Shown here piece after piece: positions 51,652 through 60,278 of a stretch of DNA of 64,000 nucleotides; positions within the stretch are counted from its first letter, which is position 1; each line of letters starts with the position of its first letter. This DNA is from Paracoccus shandongensis. GTDB taxonomy: Bacteria; Pseudomonadota; Alphaproteobacteria; Rhodobacterales; Rhodobacteraceae. The notes beneath the pieces are model-generated. The model worked only from the letters and a program-made list of their open reading frames with translations. It made no database searches and was not told the origin of the DNA. The stretch is taken from assembly GCF_017315735.1 (NCBI RefSeq), contig NZ_JAFLRK010000016.1:1-64000 (forward strand), written 5' to 3'. A program made the translations under genes and the position numbers.

Positions 51652-52635
51652 GTGCGGCTTTACCATGCGACCTGCTCCCAGGGAAACTTCGGCGACGACA
51701 TGAACACGTGGTTCTGGGACGCGCTGCTTCCGGGATGGCGCGAAGCCTGGCCGGACGTCACCCTGTTCGGCATCGGCACCATCCTGGGCAGGAAGATCCT
51801 CGACGCCCATGGACGCGTCCTCGTCTGCGGCAGCGGGGCGGGCTATGGCGCCATCGAGGGGATCGACCGCAGCAAGGTCGAGATATCCTGGCTGCGCGGG
51901 CCGCGCACCGCGGCCCTGATCGGCGCGGACCCCGGCTTGGCGATCACCGATCCGGCCTGCATGGCAACGACCATGCCGCAGTTCCGCGGCCTGGCGCGCG
52001 GCACGGGCGGGACGATCTTCATTCCCCACCGTTCGACCGCGCGGCTGGACTTGGACTGGGACCGGATCGGCCGCCATGCCGGGCTGCGCGTCGTGCTGCC
52101 CTCGGGCGAGGCCGGGGAGGTCATCGCGGATATCGCCCGCGCCGGGCTGGTGGTCACGGAATCCATGCATGGCGCGATCTTCGCCGATGCCTTCCGGGTG
52201 CCCTGGGTTCCGATCCGGATCTCGAACGAATTCAATGATTTCAAGTGGCATGACTGGGCCGGAAGCGTCGAGGTGCAGATGCAGATCCAGCAAGCCCTGG
52301 TTCTGCCCCGGAAGCTGTGGTTCCTGCTTCGCGATGCCAGGGCCAGGCTGCGTTCGGCCAGGCCGGCAAGACCCGCCCCGGACAGCGCCAACGACCGTCC
52401 CGATCCGGTCCCGGCGCCCCCGGATCTGGGCGAGGCGGGGCGGCGGCGCGTGAAGGGCCTGGCCAGGGCCCTTGCCCCGGTCCTGGAACGGGCCATCGCC
52501 CGCGACCTGAAGCGGGCCAGCCGCGCCGCCCTCCATCTGAGCCGCGACGGCGTGGTGGCCGACCGGATCGACCGGATCCGCGACAGGCTTGCCGTTCTCC
52601 AGCGCCGGATCGACGCGGATCAGGGGCGGGGGTGA
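51652..52635 (+). CDS. polysaccharide pyruvyl transferase family protein
   Basis: A 327-residue GT-B-like enzyme resembling the pyruvyl transferases (CsaB/WcaK type) that make pyruvate ketals on sugars. The start YHATCSQGNFGDDMNTWFWD fits the family's N-terminal GN-x-GD pattern. GLVVTESMHGAIFADAFRVP, with the E-S-M-H-G-A block near residue 170, is diagnostic. The start is GTG 51652. The last 90 residues are Arg/Ala-rich and not conserved. It would add negative charge to the exopolysaccharide. Confidence 0.82.
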   Translation: MRLYHATCSQGNFGDDMNTWFWDALLPGWREAWPDVTLFGIGTILGRKILDAHGRVLVCGSGAGYGAIEGIDRSKVEISWLRGPRTAALIGADPGLAITDPACMATTMPQFRGLARGTGGTIFIPHRSTARLDLDWDRIGRHAGLRVVLPSGEAGEVIADIARAGLVVTESMHGAIFADAFRVPWVPIRISNEFNDFKWHDWAGSVEVQMQIQQALVLPRKLWFLLRDARARLRSARPARPAPDSANDRPDPVPAPPDLGEAGRRRVKGLARALAPVLERAIARDLKRASRAALHLSRDGVVADRIDRIRDRLAVLQRRIDADQGRG

Positions 52636-52639
52636 CGCC

Positions 52640-53602
52640 TCAGGCCGGGGACACCGGGGGCTGCCAGGCCCCGGCGCGCTCGGCCTCGATCTCGGCCACG
52701 GCGCGGGCCTTGCCGACGGTCAGGGCGCGGCGCTGATAGGCCCGGATGAAGGCGCGCAGATCCGCATCCCCGTGCTGCTTCTCGCGGCGCAGCCAGGCTG
52801 CCAGGAACCCCTGGATCGTCGCCAGCCCGCCCAGGACATAGGGGGGATGGGCCATGCGATAGAGACCCGTGGCGATGAAATACACGGGATCCGAGCCCAT
52901 GTAATACTGCCCGAAGCCGTGCCGCCTGCGGCCGGTGAAGACGCTTTTCTGGCTGGTCCCCATGGGCCGCAGATGTTCAAAGCGCAACGCCTCGTCGTTC
53001 CAGCTGACCGCGATCCAGCCCAGCTGGCGGGCCTTGTGGCAGTCGATGGCGTCCCACATCACCTCGCGCACGAAGCCGCCGATCTGGGCGAAGCATTCCC
53101 GGCGATAGAACTTGGTCATGCCGACCGACATCTCGTCGCCGCATTTTTCCGAAATCCAGCGGCCCGTGGCGCTGCGGAACCAGGGCTTTCCCGAACAGGT
53201 GCCGATGCGGGGGTTTTCCTCCATCCGCGCCATCAGGATCTCGAAATAGCGGGGCGGCAGATCCAGGTCGAGATCGAGCTTGCACAGATAGGGATAGGCC
53301 CCGGCATCCACCTGATCCAGGCCGTGATAAAAGGCCTCGATCACGCCGGGGCCCACGGCGCGGTGGCCGCGGTCGGGCTTGGTCACCACCTGGATGAAAG
53401 GATGGCGCGCCGCGTATTCCGCCAGGATCGCCGGCGTCTCGTCGGTCGAGCCGTCGTCGACGATGATCCACCGGGCCGGCGGCACGCTTTGGGCGATGAC
53501 GCTGTCCAGCGTCCGGCGCATGTAGGCGGCCTCGTTGCGGCAGGGCGACACCAGAAGATAGGCGCGGGACGCATCGGCCCCCTGGGCGATCGGCGAAGAC
53601 AC
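52640..53602 (-). CDS. family 2 glycosyltransferase
   Basis: A 320-residue GT-A enzyme: YLLVSPCRNEAAYMRRTLDS, WIIVDDGSTDETP, and YLCKLDLDLDLPPRYF as the metal site. YRRECFAQIGGFVREVMWDA and the later RRRHGFGQYYMGSDPVYF are typical of the exosortase-locus GT2 group. The GTG at 53602, with GGAAAGG before it, is the best start. The longer frame to 53779 adds residues unlike the family. It ends 4 bases after the pyruvyl transferase gene. Confidence 0.85.
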   Translation of the reverse strand: MSSPIAQGADASRAYLLVSPCRNEAAYMRRTLDSVIAQSVPPARWIIVDDGSTDETPAILAEYAARHPFIQVVTKPDRGHRAVGPGVIEAFYHGLDQVDAGAYPYLCKLDLDLDLPPRYFEILMARMEENPRIGTCSGKPWFRSATGRWISEKCGDEMSVGMTKFYRRECFAQIGGFVREVMWDAIDCHKARQLGWIAVSWNDEALRFEHLRPMGTSQKSVFTGRRRHGFGQYYMGSDPVYFIATGLYRMAHPPYVLGGLATIQGFLAAWLRREKQHGDADLRAFIRAYQRRALTVGKARAVAEIEAERAGAWQPPVSPA

Positions 53603-53921
53603 GGCAAACCTTTCCGACGGGAATGACGGCTTGATGTCTGCCCGCTTCACGCGCGAATCACAAGCAGGGGAACGGGCGATGATTTTTCGCCAGCCCTTTG
53701 CCGCAAAAGGAAACAGCCCCCGAAAAGACGGGAATTCAATTGGCAATTGCAGCGGTTTATGCCGTTCAATCTGCGACAATGAATGTGCAGGGTAATCCTT
53801 GCGGCAAATCCGGCAATTCCTTTGCCCGCGGCGTTAATTCCGCTTTAACGCTTGTTTGCCGGCAAGCGGAAATGGTAAAAATTGCACGGTGTGTCGGCCA
53901 TCACGAGTGAAAAGGTTTGCC
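53603..53921. promoter_or_regulatory. divergent control region with 8-bp inverted repeat
   Basis: These 319 bases have no gene. TTCCGCTT (53838-53845) and AAGCGGAA (53864-53871) are inverted copies with an 18-base spacer, 50 bases before the VPLPA gene start. The right arm's CAAGCGGAAAT (53863-53873) recurs at 54575-54585 before the exosortase gene. Confidence 0.55.
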
Positions 53922-54506
53922 ATGAATATCCTCAAGACCCTTCTGGCCGGTCTGGTTCTTGCCGCATCCAGCCTGGGCGCCCATGCCGCGACCTATTACG
54001 CCGACAGCGTCATCGACGTGAACCCGGGCGCCTGCACCGGCACCGCCCTGGGCTGCGCGGCCAATGACCGCCAGAACGTCGGCAATGCCGTCGATACGGA
54101 CAACAGCACCTTCTATTCGCTGGGCTTCGGCGGCGACATCACCCTGGGCTTCCCCATCGCCCTGTTCACCGGCCCGCAGACCCTTTCCGTCTTCGAGGTC
54201 ACGTTCAACCGCGGCGGCGGCGATGGCGAGGCGGCCGAGGTGTATGGCGTCCTGGGCGGGATCGAGACGCTGTTGGGAACGATCACCAACGTCGTGGGCG
54301 AGAACGCGGTCCTGGCCTCGGGGGCCTTCGAATACATCAAGCTGGTCGATGTGACGCTGGACCTGTTCCCGGCCACCAGCAGCTATGACGGCTTTGACGT
54401 GGGCGCCATCACGATCTCGGCCGTGCCGCTGCCTGCTGCGGGCGTTCTGCTGCTGGCGGGCCTTGGCGGGCTGGCCGCAATGCGCCGCCGCAGGAACGCC
54501 GCCTGA
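53922..54506 (+). CDS. VPLPA-CTERM sorting protein 2
   Basis: A 194-residue secreted protein with signal peptide NILKTLLAGLVLAASSLGAHA and a beta-rich middle (FEVTFNRGGGDGEAAEVYG, then DGFDVGAITISA). The C-terminus AVPLPAAGVLLLAGLGGLAA followed by MRRRRNAA is a clear VPLPA-CTERM signal. It sits 192 bases before the exosortase gene, with a terminator in between, and is its most likely main substrate. Its surface role is unknown. Confidence 0.9.
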   Translation: MNILKTLLAGLVLAASSLGAHAATYYADSVIDVNPGACTGTALGCAANDRQNVGNAVDTDNSTFYSLGFGGDITLGFPIALFTGPQTLSVFEVTFNRGGGDGEAAEVYGVLGGIETLLGTITNVVGENAVLASGAFEYIKLVDVTLDLFPATSSYDGFDVGAITISAVPLPAAGVLLLAGLGGLAAMRRRRNAA

Positions 54507-54530
54507 TCGCCGGGCGGCTGCCATGCTTGC

Positions 54531-54560
54531 AAAAAACCCGCCTGCGCAAGGCGGGCTTTC
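54531..54560 (+). terminator. intrinsic terminator after VPLPA protein 2
   Basis: AAAAAA, then CCCGCCT-GCGCA-AGGCGGG (7-bp perfect stem, 5-base loop), then CTTTC. It would end the VPLPA transcript, letting the substrate be expressed apart from the exosortase. Confidence 0.8.
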
Positions 54561-54697
54561 GGCCGCGCCTTGCGCAAGCGGAAATTTGAACGGATTGTCC
54601 GCATGGACAACATGAATCCTTCACCCGGAACGGGTAAGGTCGCCCCATAGGCACAATCGCCAGCCTTCTGTCAGCGGTTCTCAAAGGTTCCCGGTTC

Positions 54698-56302
54698 ATG
54701 GCTTCAAGCGAAGATATCACCACCTCCCTTCGGGACCGGACGTCCTTCAACGCGGCCGGGATCGTGCTGCTTGCCCTGGCCACGATGACCGCCGGCTGGT
54801 TCTTCCTCGACGGGCTGGATGCGCTGCTGCTGGCCTGGCAGACCCCGGAATACAGCCATGGCCCGCTGATCCCGGTCCTGTCGGCGCTGATGTTCCTGCG
54901 CGAGCTGAAGCAATACCCGACCCCCGACGGCCCGGTCACGGACCGCTGGCCCGGCGTCGCGGTGATCGCCCTGGCCTTCACCCTGGGCGCCCTGGGCAAG
55001 CTGGCGCAGGTCGATGACATCGTGGCCTATTCCACGATCGTCTGGGTGGGAGGGATCATCCTGGTGACGATGGGATGGTCGCGGGGCTGGCATTTCTGGC
55101 CCTCGGTCCTGCACCTGGTCTATATGCTGCCGCTGCCCGCGACGCTTTATTACAAGGTGTCGATCTGGCTGCAGATGGTGTCGTCGGAAATCGGCGTGGG
55201 CATCCTGAAGCTTTTGTCGGTGCCGGTCTTCCTGGAAGGCAACATCATCGACCTGGGCGTGATGCGCCTGCACGTGGCCGAGGCCTGTTCGGGCCTGCGC
55301 TACCTGTTCCCGATCATGTCGTTTTCCTATATCTTCGCGGTGCTGTATCGCGGCCCGAAATGGCACAAGGCGGTGCTGCTGCTGGCGGCGGTGCCGATCA
55401 CGGTCCTGATGAACTCGGTCCGCATCGCCACCGCCGGGATCATCGCCAATGTCTATGGCATCGAATGGCTGGAAGGCTTTACCCATTTCTTTGAAGGCTG
55501 GGTGATCTTCCTGATCTGCATCGTGCTGATGTTCGCCCTGGCGCGGCTGATGCTGCTGTTCCATCCGGGCCGCCCGACCCTGGGCGATGCGCTGGATCTG
55601 GAAACGTCGGGGCTTTTGGCCCAAGCCGGGCGGATCCGGCTGGTCCGCCCCTCGGCCGCGATGGCGGCGGCGGTGGTCCTGGGGCTGGCGGCGCTTGGCG
55701 CTTGGCAGATGGTCCCCCAGGATCGCGGCCAGCCTGTCGCGCGCAGCGCCTTTGCCCTGTTCCCCACGCGCTTGGGCGACTGGCAGCAGCGCGGCCCCGA
55801 GGAACGGCTGTCGCCCGAGATCGCCAAGGCCCTGGGCGCGGACGATTACCGCCAGGTGACCATGGTGCGCGATGCCGCCACGCCCTGGGTGGGGCTGTTC
55901 ATGGCCTTCTACCAGGACCAGTCGAAGGGCGGCGTCCATTCGCCGGAAATCTGCCTGCCCTCCTCGGGTTGGGAAATCGCCAAGCTGGAGCGGGTGGACA
56001 TCGCCCCCCGCCTGGGCGCCGAGGGGCAGTTCCTGCTGAACCGCGCCATCATCCAGAAGGGCGAAGCGCGGATGATGGTCTATTACTGGTTCCAGCAGGG
56101 CGACCGCCGCGTGGCCTGGGATCTGGCGGCCAAGTTCTATCTGCTGGCCGACGGCATCCGTTCGGGCCAGACCGATGGCGGCATGGTGCGCCTGACCACC
56201 CCCATGGGCCCCGAGGAATCCGAGGAATCCGCCGAAGCCCGGCTGCTGGAGATGACGCGCGCCGTGATCGCCCCCTTGCCGAAGTTCATCCCGGAAGGCT
56301 GA
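54698..56302 (+). CDS. xrtD: exosortase with EpsI domain, VPLPA-CTERM-specific (XrtD)
   Basis: A 534-residue inner-membrane enzyme. The first 300 residues are an eight-helix exosortase with catalytic Cys197 (VAEACSGLRYLF), Arg242 (MNSVRIATAG) and His263 (FTHFFEGW). The C-terminal 200 residues are an EpsI-like periplasmic domain with the block GGVHSPEICLPSSGW. This fused form, next to VPLPA-CTERM proteins, identifies XrtD. It cuts the sorting signal and is thought to pass the protein to the cell surface or polysaccharide. No local Prs two-component system is present. Confidence 0.92.
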   Translation: MASSEDITTSLRDRTSFNAAGIVLLALATMTAGWFFLDGLDALLLAWQTPEYSHGPLIPVLSALMFLRELKQYPTPDGPVTDRWPGVAVIALAFTLGALGKLAQVDDIVAYSTIVWVGGIILVTMGWSRGWHFWPSVLHLVYMLPLPATLYYKVSIWLQMVSSEIGVGILKLLSVPVFLEGNIIDLGVMRLHVAEACSGLRYLFPIMSFSYIFAVLYRGPKWHKAVLLLAAVPITVLMNSVRIATAGIIANVYGIEWLEGFTHFFEGWVIFLICIVLMFALARLMLLFHPGRPTLGDALDLETSGLLAQAGRIRLVRPSAAMAAAVVLGLAALGAWQMVPQDRGQPVARSAFALFPTRLGDWQQRGPEERLSPEIAKALGADDYRQVTMVRDAATPWVGLFMAFYQDQSKGGVHSPEICLPSSGWEIAKLERVDIAPRLGAEGQFLLNRAIIQKGEARMMVYYWFQQGDRRVAWDLAAKFYLLADGIRSGQTDGGMVRLTTPMGPEESEESAEARLLEMTRAVIAPLPKFIPEG

Positions 56303-56324
56303 GCCGGTCCTTTCATCCCGGCCT

Positions 56325-56390
56325 GAATATCCCACAGAGTGTCCGGGGGACGTGAAGTCCCCCGGCGGTCGCGGGACGCAAGCCGTCAGC
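56325..56390 (-). terminator. GC-hairpin 3' repeat, copy 2
   Basis: Second copy of the element at 14446-14502: a GTCCGGGGGA/TCCCCCGGC stem, then CGGTCGCGGGACGCAAG, with AATATCC on the far side. It lies directly after the stop of the minus-strand GT4 gene and also faces the end of the exosortase gene, so it may serve both. Confidence 0.7.
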
Positions 56391-57686
56391 CTAGGACAGC
56401 AGGACCGGGGCGGGCCCCGGCTTGCCCTGCAGGATCCAGTCATAAGCCTTGGCGATCTGGCGGGCCTTGGCGGACCAGGTGAAATCCTGGAACGCCCGCG
56501 CCCGCGCGGCCCGGGCCAGGGGGGCCAAGACCGAAGGATCGGCCAGCACCCCTTCCAGGGCGGCCCGCAGATCGCTGACGATCTGGTCGCGCCGGCCCAG
56601 CGGGATCTTGAAGCCCGTGTCCCCTGTCACCAACTCGCCCGGCCCGGCGTAATCGACCACCATCGGCACCACGCCAAGCGCCATCGCCTCCAGCACGACG
56701 CCGCCGCCGAACTCGCGGATCGAGGGAAAGGTCAAAAGGTTGGCGCGCGCGGCGACATCCTGCACGGCCTCGTGCGGCAGGGTGCCGTGGAAGGTCACGG
56801 CCTCTCCGATGCCCAGGTGCCGGACCTGGTCCTGAAGCCCCGCCATCAGGGGGCCGTCGCCCACCATGTCCAGCACCAGCCGCCCGGCCCGGGCCAGGGG
56901 GGCGACCGCCTCGATCACCATGTCCGGTCCCTTGTAGGGCACCATCCGGCCGATGAAGCAGGCGCGCAGCGGGCCCGCCGGATCCTGCGGGGCGACCCGG
57001 TTGAAGCGCGCGGGGTCGATGGCGTTCTCGGGCAGCCAGAGGGTCTTCGGGCGGTAAGGGCCGGGGATTTCGCCTTCCGTGTGGCGCGACCCGGCCAGGA
57101 TGACCGCCGCCGCCACCAGGCTGCGCCGGTGCAGGGGGTTCAGCTTGTAGGCGCCGCGCACATAGGACAGCCATTCGCGTTCGCGCCGCCGTTCGGCATC
57201 GAAGCCCCGGGGCCAGGGCACGCCGCCGTTCAGCGGCCCCAGCACGAAGGGCACCCCGGCCCGCGCGACCTTGGCCGCCATGGGCGAGGCGATGGTCGGC
57301 GACAAGGGCGTCACCCGATGGACCAGGTCGTATTCGCCCGCCCGGATGGCCTTGCCGAAGCGCCGCCACACCAGGCGTTCGAAATAGGGATAGGACAGCG
57401 CGTTGATGGCCGTGGTCATCGTCCAGCCCTTGCCCTTGCCCATCCGCAGGACGCCCGCCAGCCGGTGCAGGGGGCGGGCGATGGCCTCGCTGTCGATGGC
57501 GGTGAAGTCGGGGCCCTCGACCAGACCGGCGCGCAAGATCGCCTCGCGGTTGCGGATCTGCGTCACAAGATGGACATCGGCCACCTCGCGCAGGGCATGG
57601 GCCAGCGACCAGCCGACCAGCGGGACCGAGACCCATTCGGGATTGGCGGCCTCGGCAATGACAAGGACGCGGGGGCGGGTGGTCAT
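56391..57686 (-). CDS. family 4 glycosyltransferase
   Basis: A 431-residue GT-B glycosyltransferase. The C-terminal domain has FIGRMVPYKGPDMVIEAVA, MVGDGPLMAGL and EFGGGVVLEAMALGVVPMVV, with the E-x7-E-like donor site. The N-terminal domain begins RPRVLVIAEAANPEWVSVP. Its ATG overlaps the previous gene by 4 bases; it is the last of three coupled GT4 genes. Confidence 0.88.
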   Translation of the reverse strand: MTTRPRVLVIAEAANPEWVSVPLVGWSLAHALREVADVHLVTQIRNREAILRAGLVEGPDFTAIDSEAIARPLHRLAGVLRMGKGKGWTMTTAINALSYPYFERLVWRRFGKAIRAGEYDLVHRVTPLSPTIASPMAAKVARAGVPFVLGPLNGGVPWPRGFDAERRREREWLSYVRGAYKLNPLHRRSLVAAAVILAGSRHTEGEIPGPYRPKTLWLPENAIDPARFNRVAPQDPAGPLRACFIGRMVPYKGPDMVIEAVAPLARAGRLVLDMVGDGPLMAGLQDQVRHLGIGEAVTFHGTLPHEAVQDVAARANLLTFPSIREFGGGVVLEAMALGVVPMVVDYAGPGELVTGDTGFKIPLGRRDQIVSDLRAALEGVLADPSVLAPLARAARARAFQDFTWSAKARQIAKAYDWILQGKPGPAPVLLS

Positions 57687-58891
57687 GGCCTGTCTCCTGC
57701 CAGGGCCACGGCCAGCGCATCCGCGCTGCGGCGGGAACTGAAATCGGCCAGGATCCGCTGCCGCGCCGCCCGGCCCAGCGATCGGCGCAGATCCCGGTCC
57801 TCCATCATCCGAGCCATAGCTGCGGCCAGGGCCTCTGCATCGTCGGGCGGAACCAGAAGGCCGTCCCGCCCTTCGGTGATCAGTTCGCGCACCCCGCCCG
57901 CATCGGTGCCGATGACGGGCAGTTGGCAGGCCATCGCCTCCATATAGGCGACGCCCAGGGGCTCGTGGCGGCTGGCCAGCACGAAGCTGTCGGCGGATTG
58001 CAATTCGGCCCGCACCGCGTCCTGCGTGACCGATCCCAGAAGCGTGACGGCATCGGGCAGACCGGCTGCGGCGATCATCGCTTCCAGGTCGCGGCGATAG
58101 CCGGTGCCGCCCTGCTCGTCCTCGCCCGCGATGCGGATGCGGAACGGCAGGTCGGGACGGGCCGCGCGCAGCAGGCGGGCGGCCTCGATCAGGGTGTCAT
58201 GGCCCTTGACCCGGTTCAGCCGCGCGCAGCAGAACCAGGTGAAGATGTGGGGCGCATCAGGGCGCGGCGCGGCGGGCGGGGTGAAGAGGTCGGTATTGAC
58301 CCCCATCGGCACGACCCGCACCTTGTCCATCACCTGGGGCATGGCCGTTGCCACCTCGGCGCGCAGGGTTTCCGTGATCACGAAAACAAAGGCCGCCCCC
58401 TTCCACTTGAAGGGCTGGTCCGGCCCGTAATCCCGAAGCGGCCCGTGCAGGACCAGGCTATAGGGAATGCCGCTGATCCGGTGGCAGAGCGCGGCGATCA
58501 GCGCGAAGTTCGCGCAGGAATGGACATGCAGATGCGCCAGCCCCCGCGCCTTGCAGATCCGCGCCAGCCGCAGCGCCATCAGCACGAAGGCCCAGGCCTT
58601 GGGCCGGCGCAGGATCCGGCGGATGTCGGGATCAGCGGCCAGGCGCGGCAGGGCCAGGGCCAGATCGGGCAGCAGCCGCGCCACTTCGCCCCGGGGCAAG
58701 GGATAAAGCTGGATCGCCGCAGCCTGTTCCACCCAGTCGTGCCAGACGGGCTTCGGGGCCAGCCGGGTCGAGACGATCTGCGACCCGATGCCGTGGTGCA
58801 GGGCCAAGGCCTCGATTTCCCGCCAGAAGAAGGAATGGGTCTGGCCCGGGAATTCCGGGATCAGAACGGCGATCCTTGCGGGCAGGCTCAT
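57683..58891 (-). CDS. family 4 glycosyltransferase
   Basis: A 402-residue GT-B enzyme. RIAVLIPEFPGQTHSFFWRE is the start seen in EPS-locus GT4 proteins (WcaL-like). The donor domain shows CCARLNRVKGHDTLIEA, then ASRHEPLGVAYMEAMACQLP with the paired glutamates, and GTDAGGVRELI. Both ends overlap neighbouring genes by 4 bases. Confidence 0.9.
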   Translation of the reverse strand: MSLPARIAVLIPEFPGQTHSFFWREIEALALHHGIGSQIVSTRLAPKPVWHDWVEQAAAIQLYPLPRGEVARLLPDLALALPRLAADPDIRRILRRPKAWAFVLMALRLARICKARGLAHLHVHSCANFALIAALCHRISGIPYSLVLHGPLRDYGPDQPFKWKGAAFVFVITETLRAEVATAMPQVMDKVRVVPMGVNTDLFTPPAAPRPDAPHIFTWFCCARLNRVKGHDTLIEAARLLRAARPDLPFRIRIAGEDEQGGTGYRRDLEAMIAAAGLPDAVTLLGSVTQDAVRAELQSADSFVLASRHEPLGVAYMEAMACQLPVIGTDAGGVRELITEGRDGLLVPPDDAEALAAAMARMMEDRDLRRSLGRAARQRILADFSSRRSADALAVALAGDRP

Positions 58892-60099
58892 GCGGGATCT
58901 TCCTTTCGGAACAGCGCGGCCAGCTTTTCGGCCTCATGCGCGATGTCGAACTCGGCCTCGACCTTGCGGCGGCCTGCCTCGCCCATCCTTGCAGCAAGAC
59001 CGGGATCGGTCAGGATGTCGCAGACCGCCCGGGCCAGGGCCGCGCCGTCGCCCGGCGGAACGATCCGGCCCGAAACGCCGTCCTCGACCAGTTCGGGGAT
59101 GCCGGCGATGCGGGTGGCCACCACGGGGCGGCGGGCGGCCATGGCCTCCATCAGCACCACGGGCACGCCCTCGGCGAAGGAGGGCAGCACGAAGACCGCC
59201 GCGCGGGCCAGCGCCCCGGCGACCTCGTCCTGGCTTTGGTAGCCCGCAAAGGTGACGGCGCCCGACAGACCCAGGCGGCGGACCCGGACTTCCAGCGCGG
59301 CCCGGTCCGGCCCGTCGCCGATCAGCGTCAGATGCGCGTCGGGAAAGGCCGACAGGATCGCCGGCATCGCCTCGATCAGCACCGGCACGCCCTTGGCTGC
59401 GGCCAGGCGCCCGACGAACAGCAGCCCCCGGCCCTGGGCGGGGGGCGCGTCATAGCGGGCGGGCTCGACCCCGCAATGGACGATGTGCAGCCTGTCCCAA
59501 TCCTCGACCGGGCTGGCCAGCATGGCCTGCGACCGGGAATAGTGCGAAATGCAGGCGACAAAGGCCGCATCGCGGATCTTGGCGTCCAGCCGCCACAATT
59601 TCGGATCGGTGAAGTCGGCCGGGCCGTGCAGGGTGAAGCTGAAGGGAATGCCTGCCAGCCGCGCCGCCAGCAGCGCGACATTGCCGCTGGCCTGGGCGAA
59701 ATGGTTGTGCAGATGGGTGGCGCCCCGGGCTTTCAGGTGGCGGGCCAGCACCGTCGCTTCCAGGAAGTAGAACAGCTGATAGACCGTCGCCCGCAGCCCC
59801 GGCCCGCGCATCGACCAGGCCTTGCGCAGGGTGCGCAGGTAAAGCCCGGGGGTCTTCAGCGCCGCGACCTGCGCCCCGATCAGGTGAAACGGGTTCTTCG
59901 CGGCATCGAGCAGGGCAAAGGTCATGGCCGCCTCGGCGCGCTCGGCCGGGCCGCGATGGTGCTGGGGCCCGGTGCGGCGCACCGAACAGGTCAGGATATC
60001 AAGCCCCCGGGCCCTCAGCGCCGCCACCTCGCGCAGGATGAAGGTATGCGAGACGGCAGGATATTCGCCGGCCAGATAGGCGATGCGGGGGTTCGGCAT
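58888..60099 (-). CDS. family 4 glycosyltransferase (WcaL-like)
   Basis: A 403-residue GT-B enzyme. RIAYLAGEYPAVSHTFILRE at the start is the WcaL/AmsK-type pattern. The donor domain has FVGRLAAAKGVPVLIEAM, LIGDGPDRAALE and SFAEGVPVVLMEAMAARRPV. I start at ATG 60099; the frame extends to 60138 without family support. First gene of the three-gene GT operon; 180 bases of promoter region precede it. Confidence 0.9.
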   Translation of the reverse strand: MPNPRIAYLAGEYPAVSHTFILREVAALRARGLDILTCSVRRTGPQHHRGPAERAEAAMTFALLDAAKNPFHLIGAQVAALKTPGLYLRTLRKAWSMRGPGLRATVYQLFYFLEATVLARHLKARGATHLHNHFAQASGNVALLAARLAGIPFSFTLHGPADFTDPKLWRLDAKIRDAAFVACISHYSRSQAMLASPVEDWDRLHIVHCGVEPARYDAPPAQGRGLLFVGRLAAAKGVPVLIEAMPAILSAFPDAHLTLIGDGPDRAALEVRVRRLGLSGAVTFAGYQSQDEVAGALARAAVFVLPSFAEGVPVVLMEAMAARRPVVATRIAGIPELVEDGVSGRIVPPGDGAALARAVCDILTDPGLAARMGEAGRRKVEAEFDIAHEAEKLAALFRKEDPA

Positions 60100-60278
60100 G
60101 GAAATCGGGACGCACTCTTGAAACCGCTGTGGACGCATCTAAGCGCAAAAACCGTTCCAAGGCCATGACCACGAAAGGCCAGGGGCGGTTTTGGCCTGCC
60201 CTTGGCGAATGACGGCTGGCGAGGGCGGCGAGGCCGCGCCATAGTCCGGCATGTCATGATTGATGCAAGAGCCCGCCC

